From Pseudoxanthomonas sp. (GTDB taxonomy: Bacteria > Pseudomonadota > Gammaproteobacteria > Xanthomonadales > Xanthomonadaceae), in assembly GCF_024710765.1 (NCBI RefSeq), contig NZ_JANJUE010000071.1, positions 1 to 60,402 of the forward strand: 60,402 nt of DNA. The letters are read 5' to 3'. Position numbers and translations under genes: made by a program. Below are positions 20,845 to 32,367 of this stretch, piece after piece. The notes under the pieces were generated by a model, which was not told the DNA's origin, did no database searches, and saw only the letters and a program-made list of their open reading frames with translations. Within the stretch, counting starts at the first letter, position 1. The number at the start of each line of letters is the position of its first letter.

Positions 20845-21360
20845 TCAGGCTGCGGCCTGGCGACGCTGCTTGGCCAGCTTCTTGCGCACCATCTCGCGCT
20901 TGAGCGGCGACAGGTAATCGACGAACAGCTTGCCGTCCAGATGGTCCATCTCGTGCTGGATGCAGACCGCCAGCAGGCCATCGGCGCGCAGCTCCTGCGC
21001 CTGGCCCCGGCGGTCGACGAAGCGCACGGTGATTTCATTGGAACGGGTGACGTCGGCGTAGATGCCCGGGACCGACAGGCAGCCTTCCTGGTAGACCTGG
21101 TCGCCGGCGCGCTCGATGATCTCCGGGTTGATGAACACCCGGGGCTCGTTCTTTTCTTCGCTGATGTCGATCACCATGAAGCGCTGGTGCACGTCCACCT
21201 GGCTGGCGGCCAAGCCGATGCCCGGGGCTTCGTACATGGTCTCGAACATGTCGTCCAGCAGCTGCTGGAAGGCCGGCTCGGTCACCCGCGCAGGCTCGAC
21301 CGGCACCGCTTTGGTGCGCAGCCGGGGATCGGGGAACTCGAGGATGGGAAGCAGTGCCAT
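20845..21360 (-). CDS. def: Peptide deformylase
   Basis: This 171-residue metalloenzyme removes the formyl group from nascent N-formylmethionine. All three family motifs are present: GIGLAASQ (47-54), EGCLS with metal ligand Cys94, and HEMDH (136-140) with the two His ligands and catalytic Glu. The C-terminus is basic, as in ribosome-associated forms. It is the first gene of a def-fmt-rsmB unit and is divergent from the LysM gene. Confidence 0.97.
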   Translation of the reverse strand: MALLPILEFPDPRLRTKAVPVEPARVTEPAFQQLLDDMFETMYEAPGIGLAASQVDVHQRFMVIDISEEKNEPRVFINPEIIERAGDQVYQEGCLSVPGIYADVTRSNEITVRFVDRRGQAQELRADGLLAVCIQHEMDHLDGKLFVDYLSPLKREMVRKKLAKQRRQAAA

Positions 21361-21424
21361 GGTGTGTCCGAGATGGGGGCGCCAGTGGAATCCGGCAAGG
21401 CCTCACGGATTCTAACTCGGGCGC

Positions 21425-21455
21425 TTGCGTTGCGCCGGGTTTTCTGGACTATAGT
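21425..21455 (+). promoter_or_regulatory. Candidate promoter of the LysM gene
   Basis: TATAGT at 21450-21455 is a good -10 box about 37 nt before the ATG. The best -35, TTGCGT (21425-21430), gives a long 19-nt spacer. Confidence 0.45.
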
Positions 21456-21491
21456 GCGGACCACCTGTCGGGGAATCAGGTAGATACAGCC

Positions 21492-22661
21492 ATGTTTAAA
21501 CATTTTCGTACGGTTCTCGCCGTTGCGGCGATCACCGTGGGCAGCTATGCCGCCGCCGCCGAAATGGCGGGGGACCACCCGGACACCTACGTGGTCAAGC
21601 GGGGGGACACCCTCTGGGACATTTCCGCCCGTTTCCTGAAGAAGCCGTGGCTGTGGCCGGAGATCTGGCAGGCCAACCCGCAGATCAAGAATCCCCATCT
21701 CATCTACCCGGGCGACGTGCTGAGCCTGGCCTACCTGGATCGGGTGGCCGTCCAGGCCGGTCCGCGCCAGGAAGCCCCGCTGAACGCGATTCCGTTGGCC
21801 GATGTCGAGCCGTTCCTGAAGAACCTCAGCATCACCGACAGCTTCAAGCAGTTGCCGTACGTCGCCGGGCTGGAAGAGAACATGCTGCGCGCCACTGCCG
21901 GCCAGAGCGTCTACGTGCTGGGCCTGGACCAGGCCCAGCCGGGCCAGCGCTACGCCGTCGTGCGGCCGGGCCTGCGCTACACCCAGACCCGGGTTAAGTC
22001 GAGCGGCGAGTACCTGACCTACAAGGAAGACCTGGATTTCCGCGGCGCCCGCATCAAGGGCGCGCCGGCCGACTGGAACCGCCAGTGGTCCAGCTCCGCG
22101 CTGTCCGACGGCGGTCCGGTCGAACTGCTGGGCTACGAGCTCGAGCAGGTCAACGTCGGCACCATCACCCGCGGCAGCGTGCCCGGCAGCGAAACCGTCA
22201 CCCTGACCCTGGAGGACAGCGGCAAGGAAGTGCGCGCCGGTGATCGCGTGGTGCCGGTGGAAGCCAAGCCGTACGACCTGCAGTTCTTCCCGCATCCGCC
22301 GGCCTCCGCCATCGCCGAAGGCAAGCTGCAGATCCTCGCGGTCGCCAACGCGCTGACCTCGGGCGGCCCGCGCGACGTGGTCGCCATCTCCGGCGGCAGC
22401 CGCGAAGGCATCGACAACGGCACCGTGCTGTCGGTGTGGCGCAAGGGTGATCACGTCGCCAACAAGGTGCGCTGGCCCAAGTCCTCGCGCATGGACGATT
22501 CCCAGCGCAACGGCGCCGGCCGGGTCAGCCTGCCGGACGAATACGCCGCCCATGTGATGGTGTTCCGCACCTTCGACAAGGTCAGCTACGGCCTGGTGAT
22601 GGAAGGGGTGAAGGCCGCACGGGTGGGCTACGAACTGAAGCATCCGGACGCGACCTACTGA
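21492..22661 (+). CDS. Exported LysM-domain protein
   Basis: This 389-residue protein has a signal peptide (MFKHFRTVLAVAAITVGSYAAAA). A LysM domain follows at about 32-80 (YVVKRGDTLWDISARFLKKPWLWPEIW, IKNPHLIYPGDVL), the peptidoglycan-binding module. The remaining 300 residues are conserved in this family but have no assigned function. The gene is regularly found beside def-fmt in gammaproteobacteria, and a periplasmic cell-wall role is likely. A hairpin (22690-22713) follows it before dprA. Confidence 0.9.
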   Translation: MFKHFRTVLAVAAITVGSYAAAAEMAGDHPDTYVVKRGDTLWDISARFLKKPWLWPEIWQANPQIKNPHLIYPGDVLSLAYLDRVAVQAGPRQEAPLNAIPLADVEPFLKNLSITDSFKQLPYVAGLEENMLRATAGQSVYVLGLDQAQPGQRYAVVRPGLRYTQTRVKSSGEYLTYKEDLDFRGARIKGAPADWNRQWSSSALSDGGPVELLGYELEQVNVGTITRGSVPGSETVTLTLEDSGKEVRAGDRVVPVEAKPYDLQFFPHPPASAIAEGKLQILAVANALTSGGPRDVVAISGGSREGIDNGTVLSVWRKGDHVANKVRWPKSSRMDDSQRNGAGRVSLPDEYAAHVMVFRTFDKVSYGLVMEGVKAARVGYELKHPDATY

Positions 22662-22689
22662 TCGTTCGGACAAACCCTACGCAACATCG

Positions 22690-22713
22690 CGACGGCGCCC
22701 GAGGGCGCCGTCG
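22690..22713 (+). terminator. GC-rich hairpin after the LysM gene
   Basis: CGACGGCGCC and GGCGCCGTCG form a 10-bp stem with a 4-nt loop, 28 bp past the stop. There is no U-run, so it is a weak or Rho-aided terminator at best. Confidence 0.45.
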
Positions 22714-22737
22714 TCGTCTCCGGACTAGGCTGCTTCC

Positions 22738-23877
22738 ATGTCCTGCCCTGATGACGCTCCCGACGCCCTCCTGCGGCTGGTCCTGGCCGGCGGCGCGACC
22801 CCTGTGCGCCGGCGCCTGCTGGAACGGCACGGCACGCCCCGGGCCGCGATCCGCGCCGGCGCCGGCGCCTGGCGGGCGGCGGGCCTGGACGAAACGCAGG
22901 TCGGCGCGCTCCTGGCGCCACCGCCGGAGCCCCTGGCCACCGGCCGCGACTGGCTGGCGGCCTCGGAGAGCCACCACCTGCTGGGATGGAATTCGCCGGA
23001 CTATCCGCCATTGCTTCGCGACGGTCCCAATCCGCCGCTGGCGTTGTTCGTCGATGGCGATCCGACGCTGCTGTGGCGACCCTCGGTGGCGGTGGTCGGG
23101 AGCCGCTCGCCCAGCGCGGGCGGGCGAGACAACGCCGCCGCGTTCGCCCGCGCGCTGACCCGCGCCGGTGTCGTGGTGGTCAGCGGCATGGCCGCCGGCA
23201 TCGATGCCGCCGCCCATGAAAGCGCCCTGGAACAGACGGACGGGACGACCGTCGCCGTCCTCGGCACCGGTCCGGACCAGGCCTACCCGCGTCGGCACGA
23301 TCGCCTGCGCGAACGCATCGCCGGCAAGGGCGCGGTGGTCAGCGAGCATCCGCCCGGCACGGGCGCCCATCCGAGCCACTTCCCGCGGCGCAACCGCATC
23401 ATTGCCGGGCTGTCCCTGGCCACCCTGGTGATCGAGGCCGCCGAGCGTTCGGGCGCCCTCATCACGGCCCGCCAGGCGACCGACAGCGGGCGCGACGTAT
23501 TCGCCGTGCCCGGCTCCATCCACAACCCGCTGGCGCGCGGCTGCCATCGGCTGATCCGCGATGGCGCCGGCCTGGTCGAACAGGCCGGCGAGGTGCTCGA
23601 TGCGCTCGCGCCCCAACTCGCCGGCTGCGCCCGAATCCTGCGCGATCACCTCCACGAACCTGAACGGAGCCCGCCCGGTCGACCGGTTCACGGCCCGCTG
23701 GCCGGACAGACCAACTACCAGAAGTTGTGGGACGCGCTCGGTCATGACCCAACCGGTATGGATCGACTGTCCGAACGGACCGGATTGACGACCGCCGCCC
23801 TGTCCTCCATGCTGCTCGCCATGGAACTGGATGGACGCGTATCGGTCGAACACGGCCGTTACTGCCGCAAAGGCTAG
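22738..23877 (+). CDS. dprA: DNA-processing protein DprA
   Basis: The 379-residue cytoplasmic protein loads RecA on incoming single-stranded DNA during natural transformation. The Rossmann-like DprA core covers about 85-290: VAVVGSRSPSAGGRDNA, VVSGMAAGIDAAAH, GTGPDQAYPRRH, SEHPPG, FPRRNRIIAGLS, VIEAAERSGALITARQA, FAVPGSI. A C-terminal winged-helix (DML1-like) segment begins near TNYQKLWDAL. TAGGCT 6 nt before the ATG suggests a leaderless transcript. The smg gene follows 42 bp later, the usual order. Confidence 0.96.
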   Translation: MSCPDDAPDALLRLVLAGGATPVRRRLLERHGTPRAAIRAGAGAWRAAGLDETQVGALLAPPPEPLATGRDWLAASESHHLLGWNSPDYPPLLRDGPNPPLALFVDGDPTLLWRPSVAVVGSRSPSAGGRDNAAAFARALTRAGVVVVSGMAAGIDAAAHESALEQTDGTTVAVLGTGPDQAYPRRHDRLRERIAGKGAVVSEHPPGTGAHPSHFPRRNRIIAGLSLATLVIEAAERSGALITARQATDSGRDVFAVPGSIHNPLARGCHRLIRDGAGLVEQAGEVLDALAPQLAGCARILRDHLHEPERSPPGRPVHGPLAGQTNYQKLWDALGHDPTGMDRLSERTGLTTAALSSMLLAMELDGRVSVEHGRYCRKG

Positions 23878-23919
23878 TTTCTTTCCTCCACAGCGCCACC
23901 GTGCGCAGGCCGAGGGGCA

Positions 23920-24393
23920 ATGAAAGAGAGCATTCTGGATGTACTGCTGTACCTGTTCGAACACTATTTCACCGAGGACGCGGATCCCGTCCGTGACCGC
24001 GACTCTCTCCAGAACGGCCTGATCCAGGCCGGCTTCAGCCCCGCCGAAATCAACAAGGCTTTCGATTGGCTCGATGCGCTGGCCGACCAGCGTCCGGGCG
24101 CGACGCAGCCGCGCGTGGGCGGACCCACGCGCATCTTCCATGGCCCCGAGCTGGAAAAGCTGGACGTGGAAGGCCGCGGCTTCCTGATGTTCCTGGAGCA
24201 GCACGGCATCCTTGATGCCGACCAGCGCGAACTGGTGCTGGACCGGGCGATGGCGCTGGACCAGGACGAGCTGGATCTGGACGACCTGAAGTGGGTCGTG
24301 CTGATGGTGCTGTTCAACCAGCCCGGTTCCGAAGCGGCCTACGCCTGGATGGAAACGCAGATGTTCGTCGACGAACCTGAACCGGTACACTGA
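23920..24393 (+). CDS. smg: Smg family protein (DUF494)
   Basis: This 157-residue acidic protein ([17 protein letters not shown]..., [37 protein letters not shown]) matches the Smg/DUF494 family at full length. Its molecular role is unknown; it is conserved between dprA and topA in gammaproteobacteria. Here four GYF_2-domain genes separate it from topA. A TACACT hexamer overlapping its stop could be the -10 box for that array. Confidence 0.93.
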   Translation: MKESILDVLLYLFEHYFTEDADPVRDRDSLQNGLIQAGFSPAEINKAFDWLDALADQRPGATQPRVGGPTRIFHGPELEKLDVEGRGFLMFLEQHGILDADQRELVLDRAMALDQDELDLDDLKWVVLMVLFNQPGSEAAYAWMETQMFVDEPEPVH

Positions 24394-24423
24394 GCCGACT
24401 TCAACCTGCTTTCGGGGGAAAGC

Positions 24424-25128
24424 ATGGCCCAGTGGTACTACGCGGAAGGACCCGGACGCAACGTCGGACCACTCACGGCGGATGAAATCGCCGCGCGTTT
24501 CAGGCAGGGCCAGATATTCCTGGATACCCAGGTCTGGCGCGAAGGCATGGCGCAATGGCAACCGCTGCGCGGCGTCGCCGCGGAACTGGGGCTGGACGGC
24601 GGCGCCGCTTCGTCGCTGCCGCCGCCACTGCCGGGCCGGCCCATGAACGCGCCGCCGCGCGCCGCCTACGCGGCCGCACCCGCGCCACGCAAGATGAGTC
24701 GCGGGATGATCATCCTGATCGTCTGTCTCGCCGCGATCATCCCGGCGGTCGCGATCATCGGCATCCTGGCGGCGATCGCCCTGCCCGCCTACCACGACTA
24801 CACCTCGCGCGCGAAGCTGATGGAGCCGATCGCCGCGGGCGATGCGCTGAAGCCGCTGGTCGAACGCCATCTCGCCGCGGGCCAGTGCCCCGACAACGAA
24901 ACCGACGGCTTCCAGCCGGAAGCCGCCTACGCTTCGCAACATGTCGCGGGCATCCTGGTCGGCGAGTTCGACGATGGCACCTGTGGCGTCGAAGTGCGGG
25001 TGCGCGGCACCGGCAACACCCGGATGGACGATCACGCCATCTGGATTTTCTACGACGGCCAGAGCCGGCAGTGGGGATGCACCTCGGACATCGAGGACCG
25101 GTTCCTGCCGGTCCGGTGCCGGGGCTGA
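24424..25128 (+). CDS. GYF_2-domain protein with pilin-like membrane helix
   Basis: The 234-residue protein combines two parts. Residues 1-56 form a GYF_2 (DUF4339) domain (QWYYAEGPGRNVGPLTADEI, VWREGMAQWQPL). After a Pro/Ala linker comes a hydrophobic helix at about 95-122, whose end VAIIGILAAIALPAYHDYTSRAKL is almost identical to the alpha-1 helix of type IV pilins such as PilA. The prepilin cleavage site (GFTLIE-like) is missing. The C-terminal part has four Cys (GQC, GTC, WGC, VRC) like pilin disulfide loops. It is probably a membrane-anchored pilin-fold protein that is not processed by PilD. First of four tandem GYF_2 genes. Confidence 0.8.
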   Translation: MAQWYYAEGPGRNVGPLTADEIAARFRQGQIFLDTQVWREGMAQWQPLRGVAAELGLDGGAASSLPPPLPGRPMNAPPRAAYAAAPAPRKMSRGMIILIVCLAAIIPAVAIIGILAAIALPAYHDYTSRAKLMEPIAAGDALKPLVERHLAAGQCPDNETDGFQPEAAYASQHVAGILVGEFDDGTCGVEVRVRGTGNTRMDDHAIWIFYDGQSRQWGCTSDIEDRFLPVRCRG

Positions 25129-25230
25129 AACACGATGCAGTCCCGCGGTCCGGCACGATGGGCGCGGGCTATCTAGGCGGCGACAACCGCTTGCGGTAAC
25201 GTTCGCAGCGCAAGGTTTGGGGAAACCAGC

Positions 25231-26328
25231 ATGTCCACTTGGTATTACGCCGGGGCCGAGCGGCAGCCGCTCGGCCCGTTGTCGACGGATGAACTGAAAC
25301 AATACTTCCGCAATGAACGGATTGCGCTGGACACGCTGGTCTGGCGTGACGGCATGATGCAATGGCGGCCGCTGGCGGATCTCGCCCAGCAGCTGGGCCT
25401 GCAGGACATGCCGCGTCCTGAACCGTTCGACGCCGCGCCCGCATTCCCGTCCGGCCCTGGCGTGCCGCCGATGCCGGCTCCCGCGCCGTCGCCGCCCCCG
25501 GCCGCGAACCTCGAAATGGACGAGGCGCGCACCGCCATGCCTCCCGCTCCGGAAAAGGTACTGGAGGCGCCTGCGCCCGCGGGTGGCCGCGCGGTTTTCA
25601 ACCTGGGCAGCGATCCATCGCCGACGCCGGTGTACGAGCGTCCCGAGATCATCGAGCGCATGGCTGCCGCCACCTCCGGCGAATCCGCGACGGCACGTAA
25701 TCCGTACCTGGCGGCGCGCGCACCGCTGCAGGCGCAGCCTTCATTCGTCGCGGATCAGGACGTGGTCTACGCGGGGTTCTGGAAGCGCGTGGCCGCGACG
25801 ATCATCGATGGCTTCATCCTGTCGCTGGTGGTCGGCCTGTGCGGCGAACTGTTCGGCATGATCCTCAGCGATCTGGCCGGCGGCGGCGAACTGGCGACGG
25901 CGATCACCACGTCGCTGTGCACGATCGCGCTCAATGCCCTGTATTTCGCCTGGTTCCACTCCACCTTCAACTACGCCACGCCCGGCAAGATGGCGATCGG
26001 CATCAAGGTCGTGCGCAGCCACGGCGAGCCGATTTCCTTCCTGCGCGCGCTGGCGCGGTTCTTCGCCACGATCCTGAGCACGTTGACCTTGTGCATCGGC
26101 TACCTGATGGCCGCGTTCACGGCACGCAAGCAATCCCTGCATGACGTGATCTGCGACACCGTGGTGGTGGACAAGTGGGCCTACACCACGGAGCCGGAGC
26201 GGCAGCGCAGCGAACTCGGCGTGGTCGCCATCGTGGTGCTGGCCCTGTATGGTCTCGTCGTCGTGGCGGGCGCGGTCCTGATCTTCTTCGTCATCGGGCT
26301 GGCCGCCACCGCGCAGCGGTTCGGTTGA
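25231..26328 (+). CDS. GYF_2-RDD membrane protein 1
   Basis: This is a 365-residue protein. The N-terminal GYF_2 domain (STWYYAGAERQPLGPLSTDEL, LVWRDGMMQWRPL; 1-57) is followed by a Pro/Ala-rich linker to about 170, then an RDD domain. The RDD signatures are YAGFWKRVAATIIDGFIL, TPGKMAIGIKVV and KQSLHDVICDTVVV, with four or five membrane helices and an extra C-terminal helix. RDD proteins include Na+/H+ antiporters in a few cases, but most are uncharacterised. A GGGGAA ribosome-binding site lies before the ATG. Confidence 0.85.
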   Translation: MSTWYYAGAERQPLGPLSTDELKQYFRNERIALDTLVWRDGMMQWRPLADLAQQLGLQDMPRPEPFDAAPAFPSGPGVPPMPAPAPSPPPAANLEMDEARTAMPPAPEKVLEAPAPAGGRAVFNLGSDPSPTPVYERPEIIERMAAATSGESATARNPYLAARAPLQAQPSFVADQDVVYAGFWKRVAATIIDGFILSLVVGLCGELFGMILSDLAGGGELATAITTSLCTIALNALYFAWFHSTFNYATPGKMAIGIKVVRSHGEPISFLRALARFFATILSTLTLCIGYLMAAFTARKQSLHDVICDTVVVDKWAYTTEPERQRSELGVVAIVVLALYGLVVVAGAVLIFFVIGLAATAQRFG

Positions 26329-26366
26329 ACCACGCAACGAATCACGCAACAGGAGCAACAAGCACA

Positions 26367-27263
26367 ATGAGCAGTTGGTATTTCGCCGTCGGCGAGCAGC
26401 GCCAGGGTCCCATCAGCGCGGAGGAACTCGGCGCGCGTTTCCAGCGCGGCGAGATCCAGCCGGACACGCTGGTCTGGCGCGAAGGCTTGGAGGGCTGGCG
26501 CGCGGTGCGCGACATGGCGGCGGAGCTCGACCTTGCCGTACCGGCCCACGCCACGTCGATGGCCATGCCGACCCTCGAACCGGCTTCGCCCTATGCGGCG
26601 CCTTCGGCGCAGGTTCCGCTGCAGGCCGCACCGGTGTTCGGCGGCGACATCGTGCACGCCGGCTTCTGGAAGCGCTTCGCGGCTTCCTTCATCGATGGCA
26701 TGGTGATGATGGTCGTGACCCTGATGGTCGTCATGGTGGGTGTCATGCTCACCGGTGGCGCCGCCGCGCTGAGCCCGCAGGCCTTCGCCAACGACATGAT
26801 GCGCGGCACGCTTGGCCTGACCTTCATCCTGGCCTTCTACATCCTGCCCATCCTGGCGCAGGCCGCCTATTTCACCTGGATGCATGCCTCCGCCTCGCAG
26901 GCGACCCTGGGCAAGCTGGCGGTGGGCATCAAGGTCGCCCGCGGCAACGGCGAGGGACTGGCCCTGGGCCGCAGTTTCGGACGCTGGTGCGCGTACTTCT
27001 TCCTCAACCTGGTCAGCTGCGGCCTGACCACGCTGATCTCGGCGTTCACGGTCGGCCTGACCGAACGCAAGCAGGGCCTGCACGACATGATCGCCGACAC
27101 CCTCGTGGTCGATCGCTGGGCCTTCACCGCGCATCCGGAACGGCAACGCCGCGATCTGGGCGCGGTGACCTGGACGATCATCGTGCTGGCCGGCCTGTTC
27201 GTGATCGCCTACATCGGCTTTTTCGTGTTCGCCGTCGGCATGGCGGCGGTGGCGGGCCGCTGA
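26367..27263 (+). CDS. GYF_2-RDD membrane protein 2
   Basis: The 298-residue paralogue of the neighbouring genes has a GYF_2 domain at 1-57 (SSWYFAVGEQRQGPISAEEL, LVWREGLEGWRAV) and a shorter linker. The RDD domain contains HAGFWKRFAASFIDGMVM, ATLGKLAVGIKVARG and KQGLHDMIADTLVV, with a Met-rich second part of helix 1 (MVMMVVTLMVVMVGVM). ATG at 26367 has an AGGAG site 9 nt upstream. It lies 38 bp after the previous gene and 15 bp before the next, so a single transcript is likely. Confidence 0.85.
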   Translation: MSSWYFAVGEQRQGPISAEELGARFQRGEIQPDTLVWREGLEGWRAVRDMAAELDLAVPAHATSMAMPTLEPASPYAAPSAQVPLQAAPVFGGDIVHAGFWKRFAASFIDGMVMMVVTLMVVMVGVMLTGGAAALSPQAFANDMMRGTLGLTFILAFYILPILAQAAYFTWMHASASQATLGKLAVGIKVARGNGEGLALGRSFGRWCAYFFLNLVSCGLTTLISAFTVGLTERKQGLHDMIADTLVVDRWAFTAHPERQRRDLGAVTWTIIVLAGLFVIAYIGFFVFAVGMAAVAGR

Positions 27264-27278
27264 GGCCAGATCCGCACG

Positions 27279-28259
27279 ATGAAGCACTGGTACTACGCCG
27301 ATGAAGCGCGGCAACCACAGGGCCCGGTGGATGCCGCGACCCTGCGGGAACTGCTGACCGATGGGCAGATATCCCATGCCACGCTGATCTGGCGCGACGG
27401 GCTGTCGCAGTGGCAGGCGGCCGCCGACTTCGCGGACGAGCTCGAACTGGGCATTGCGACGCGGTCAACCTCCTTGTCGCCCGAATCACCGGAAGATCCG
27501 GCGTTGGCGTCGCCTGGGCCATCCGATGTCCCACCTTCTCCTTCATCGTTCGATGGCGCCGGCACCGTTGCGACCAACGCGGAAGTCCCGCCAACCCAGG
27601 AGGCTTCCCCGTACTCCGCGCCGCACGCCACGATCGAGATGGCGCCACGCGCGGTCCAGGGCGGCGAAATCGTCTACGCGGGCTTCTGGAAGCGTGTCGC
27701 GGCCTACATCATCGACACCTTCGTGATGACCATCATCAACACCGTGGTCGGCATGGTTGTCGGCATGGCGATGGTCGGATTGCTGATGAGCAACGGCGGC
27801 GCCACCCTCGACTCGCCGGTATGGTGGGCGTTGCAGGGCCTGTCCTATCTGGCGCAGATCGTCATCATGGCGGTCTATTTCGCCTGGTTCCACGCCTCCA
27901 GCCACCAAGCCACGCCCGGCAAGATGGCGATCGGCATCAAGGTGGTCGACAGGCACGGCGCGACGATCAGCTTCTGGCGCGGGATCGGCCGATTCTTCGC
28001 CACCTTCGTCAGCACGCTGTTGCTGCTGGCGGGCTACCTGATGGCGGCCTTCACCCGTCGCAAGCAGGCCCTGCACGACCTGATCTGCGGCACCCTGGTG
28101 GTGGACAAGTGGGCCTACACCCACCATCCCGAGCGCCAGCGTCCCGAATTGGGCACCGTCACCTGGGTCGTCCTGATCCTGGGGGGACTGCTGGCCCTCC
28201 TGGGCGTGTTGGCCATGGGCGCGCTGATCGCGGCGCTGGGCGGTGGTTTCGGAGAGTGA
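27279..28259 (+). CDS. GYF_2-RDD membrane protein 3
   Basis: This is a 326-residue paralogue. The GYF_2 domain (KHWYYADEARQPQGPVDAATL, LIWRDGLSQWQAA) is followed by a Ser/Pro-rich linker of about 80 residues and an RDD domain (YAGFWKRVAAYIIDTFVM, TPGKMAIGIKVVDRHG, KQALHDLICGTLVV). It is closest to GYF_2-RDD protein 1 in the RDD part (shared FWKRVAA, PGKMAIGIKVV, VVDKWAYT and HPERQR/EPERQR motifs), pointing to local duplication. Last gene of the array, 172 bp before topA. Confidence 0.85.
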   Translation: MKHWYYADEARQPQGPVDAATLRELLTDGQISHATLIWRDGLSQWQAAADFADELELGIATRSTSLSPESPEDPALASPGPSDVPPSPSSFDGAGTVATNAEVPPTQEASPYSAPHATIEMAPRAVQGGEIVYAGFWKRVAAYIIDTFVMTIINTVVGMVVGMAMVGLLMSNGGATLDSPVWWALQGLSYLAQIVIMAVYFAWFHASSHQATPGKMAIGIKVVDRHGATISFWRGIGRFFATFVSTLLLLAGYLMAAFTRRKQALHDLICGTLVVDKWAYTHHPERQRPELGTVTWVVLILGGLLALLGVLAMGALIAALGGGFGE

Positions 28260-28284
28260 TGGCCTTCACGGAATCCGTTCAGGG

Positions 28285-28359
28285 TTGACAGCCGTCCCCG
28301 GGCATGATTCCACTAGTAAATAGCGAAACCTGAACGCCCGGGGCCACGGCTCCGGGCGT
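28285..28359 (+). promoter_or_regulatory. topA leader: TTGACA box and GC-rich hairpin
   Basis: TTGACA at 28285-28290 is a perfect -35, but only a poor -10 lies 17 nt on. ACGCCCGG (28334-28341) pairs with CCGGGCGT (28352-28359) across 10 nt. The hairpin could end the GYF_2 operon or sit in the topA leader; the lack of a U-run leaves this open. Confidence 0.35.
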
Positions 28360-28431
28360 CGGCTTCTCTGCCGCCCGCTTTTGCGCCACCCTTGCCGGCC
28401 ACGCGCCGCCCCCACCGCCCATCGGAAGGAC

Positions 28432-30978
<2,547 letters not shown>

Positions 30979-31037
30979 GCGGCCCCGGCATATCCGGATG
31001 TCGCGGTGAACCGCGGCATCCGTGGCAGAATCGCCCC

Positions 31038-31601
31038 ATGAGCGCGTCCCTGTCCCTGCCCGCCGCCGTGGAATGGCTCCAGCATGGCGGCGTGATCGCG
31101 TACCCGACCGAAGCCGTGTGGGGAGTGGGCTGCGATCCCTTCGACGAGACCGCCGTGCTGCGGCTGCTGGCCATCAAGGAGCGCCCGGTCGAGAAGGGGC
31201 TGATCCTGATCGCCGCCGATCTCGAACAGCTCCGGCCCTGCCTGGATCTGGATGCATTGCCGGTCGATCGCCTGGCCGAAGTGCTGGCGAGCTGGCCCGG
31301 CCCGCATACCTGGGTCATGCCGGCCAGCGCCGGTGTCCCGCGCTGGCTGACCGGGGAACACGCCGGCATCGCCGTGCGGGTCACCGCGCATCCCACGGTG
31401 ATTGCCCTGTGCCGGGGCTTCGGCGGCCCCCTGGTGTCCACCAGCGCCAACCTGAGCGGGCAACCCGCGCCGCGGGAACGCCCCGGGCTGGATCCCGCGC
31501 TGCTGGAACGCCTCGATGGCGTCAGTGAAGGCGAAACCGGCGGTCTGGAACGCCCGTCCTCGATTCGCGACGCGCTGACCGGGCAGCCGCTTCGGCTCTG
31601 A
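31038..31601 (+). CDS. tsaC: L-threonylcarbamoyladenylate synthase (TsaC/YrdC)
   Basis: This 187-residue enzyme makes threonylcarbamoyl-AMP from threonine, bicarbonate and ATP, the first step of t6A37 tRNA modification. YrdC motifs visible are GGVIAYPTEAVWGVGCDP, the KERPVEKGLILI substrate loop, and GPLVSTSANLSGQPAP. The length matches the single-domain TsaC form. A CAGAAT hexamer ends 6 nt before the ATG. It lies just downstream of topA, a frequent arrangement. Confidence 0.95.
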   Translation: MSASLSLPAAVEWLQHGGVIAYPTEAVWGVGCDPFDETAVLRLLAIKERPVEKGLILIAADLEQLRPCLDLDALPVDRLAEVLASWPGPHTWVMPASAGVPRWLTGEHAGIAVRVTAHPTVIALCRGFGGPLVSTSANLSGQPAPRERPGLDPALLERLDGVSEGETGGLERPSSIRDALTGQPLRL

Positions 31602-31612
31602 ACCGGTCTGCA

Positions 31613-31641
31613 TTGTCCACATCCCGCTTCGCGCGCAAGAT
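31613..31641 (+). promoter_or_regulatory. Promoter of the DUF4124 pair
   Basis: TTGTCC (31613-31618), a 17-nt spacer, and CAAGAT (31636-31641), followed by only 6 nt to the ATG at 31648. The predicted transcript is leaderless. Confidence 0.55.
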
Positions 31642-31647
31642 GCCGCC

Positions 31648-32367
31648 ATGCGCATCGCCCTGATCGCCTGCCTGCTGTTCCCGCTCTGTCCTGTCCGGTC
31701 CGTGGCCGCGCAGGAAGTGGTGATCTACCGCTGCGTCGGCAAGCAGGGGCAGCTGACCTTGCGTGATTCTCCCTGTGCGCCCGGGGAAACGCAGCAGACC
31801 CGCAGCATGCAGCGACCTCGCGATCCCGCCGCCGGAACGCAGCCGATACCGCCGGAACGCCGTCCCGAAGCGCCGGCGACGCCGGTGGCTCCCGCCGAGC
31901 GGGTGGTCTATCGCAATGCGCCGCGCCCGATGTACGAGTGCGTCACCCTGGAAGGCGAGCGCTATGTCAGCGACAACGGCGAAGGGCAGCCGCGCTGGGT
32001 GCCGTACTGGGTCGGCGGTTATCCCCATGGCGCCTGGCCACGCCACCACGGCGGCAGCGTCTCCGGCAACATCAGCATCGGCAACGGCGGCAGCGTTTCC
32101 TTCCGGAGTGGAAGCCCGACGCCGCTCCCTCCCACTCCACGGCCACCCGGACATCCACCCGGCAACATCATCGTTCCGGCCGGCGGCATGTGGGTCCGCG
32201 ACGAATGCCACGCATTGCCGCAGGCGGAAGTCTGCGCGCGCCTGTCCGATCGCCGCTACGAAATCCTGCGCCGCTACAGCAGCGCGATGCCCAGCGAGCG
32301 GCGAACGCTGGATCTGGAGCAGCGCGGCATCGACGCGCGCATGGCCAACGATTGCAGGAACCCCTGA
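31648..32367 (+). CDS. Exported DUF4124-domain protein
   Basis: This is a 239-residue protein with a signal peptide (MRIALIACLLFPLCPVRSVAAQ) and a DUF4124 domain directly after it (VVIYRCVGKQGQLTLRDSPCAPGETQ). DUF4124 proteins are small periplasmic or surface proteins of unknown function. The centre is Pro- and Gly-rich (GGSVSGNISIGNGGSVSF) and the C-terminal region has two further Cys (ECHALPQAEVCARL). It overlaps the start of a paralogue by 1 nt (TGATG). Confidence 0.82.
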   Translation: MRIALIACLLFPLCPVRSVAAQEVVIYRCVGKQGQLTLRDSPCAPGETQQTRSMQRPRDPAAGTQPIPPERRPEAPATPVAPAERVVYRNAPRPMYECVTLEGERYVSDNGEGQPRWVPYWVGGYPHGAWPRHHGGSVSGNISIGNGGSVSFRSGSPTPLPPTPRPPGHPPGNIIVPAGGMWVRDECHALPQAEVCARLSDRRYEILRRYSSAMPSERRTLDLEQRGIDARMANDCRNP

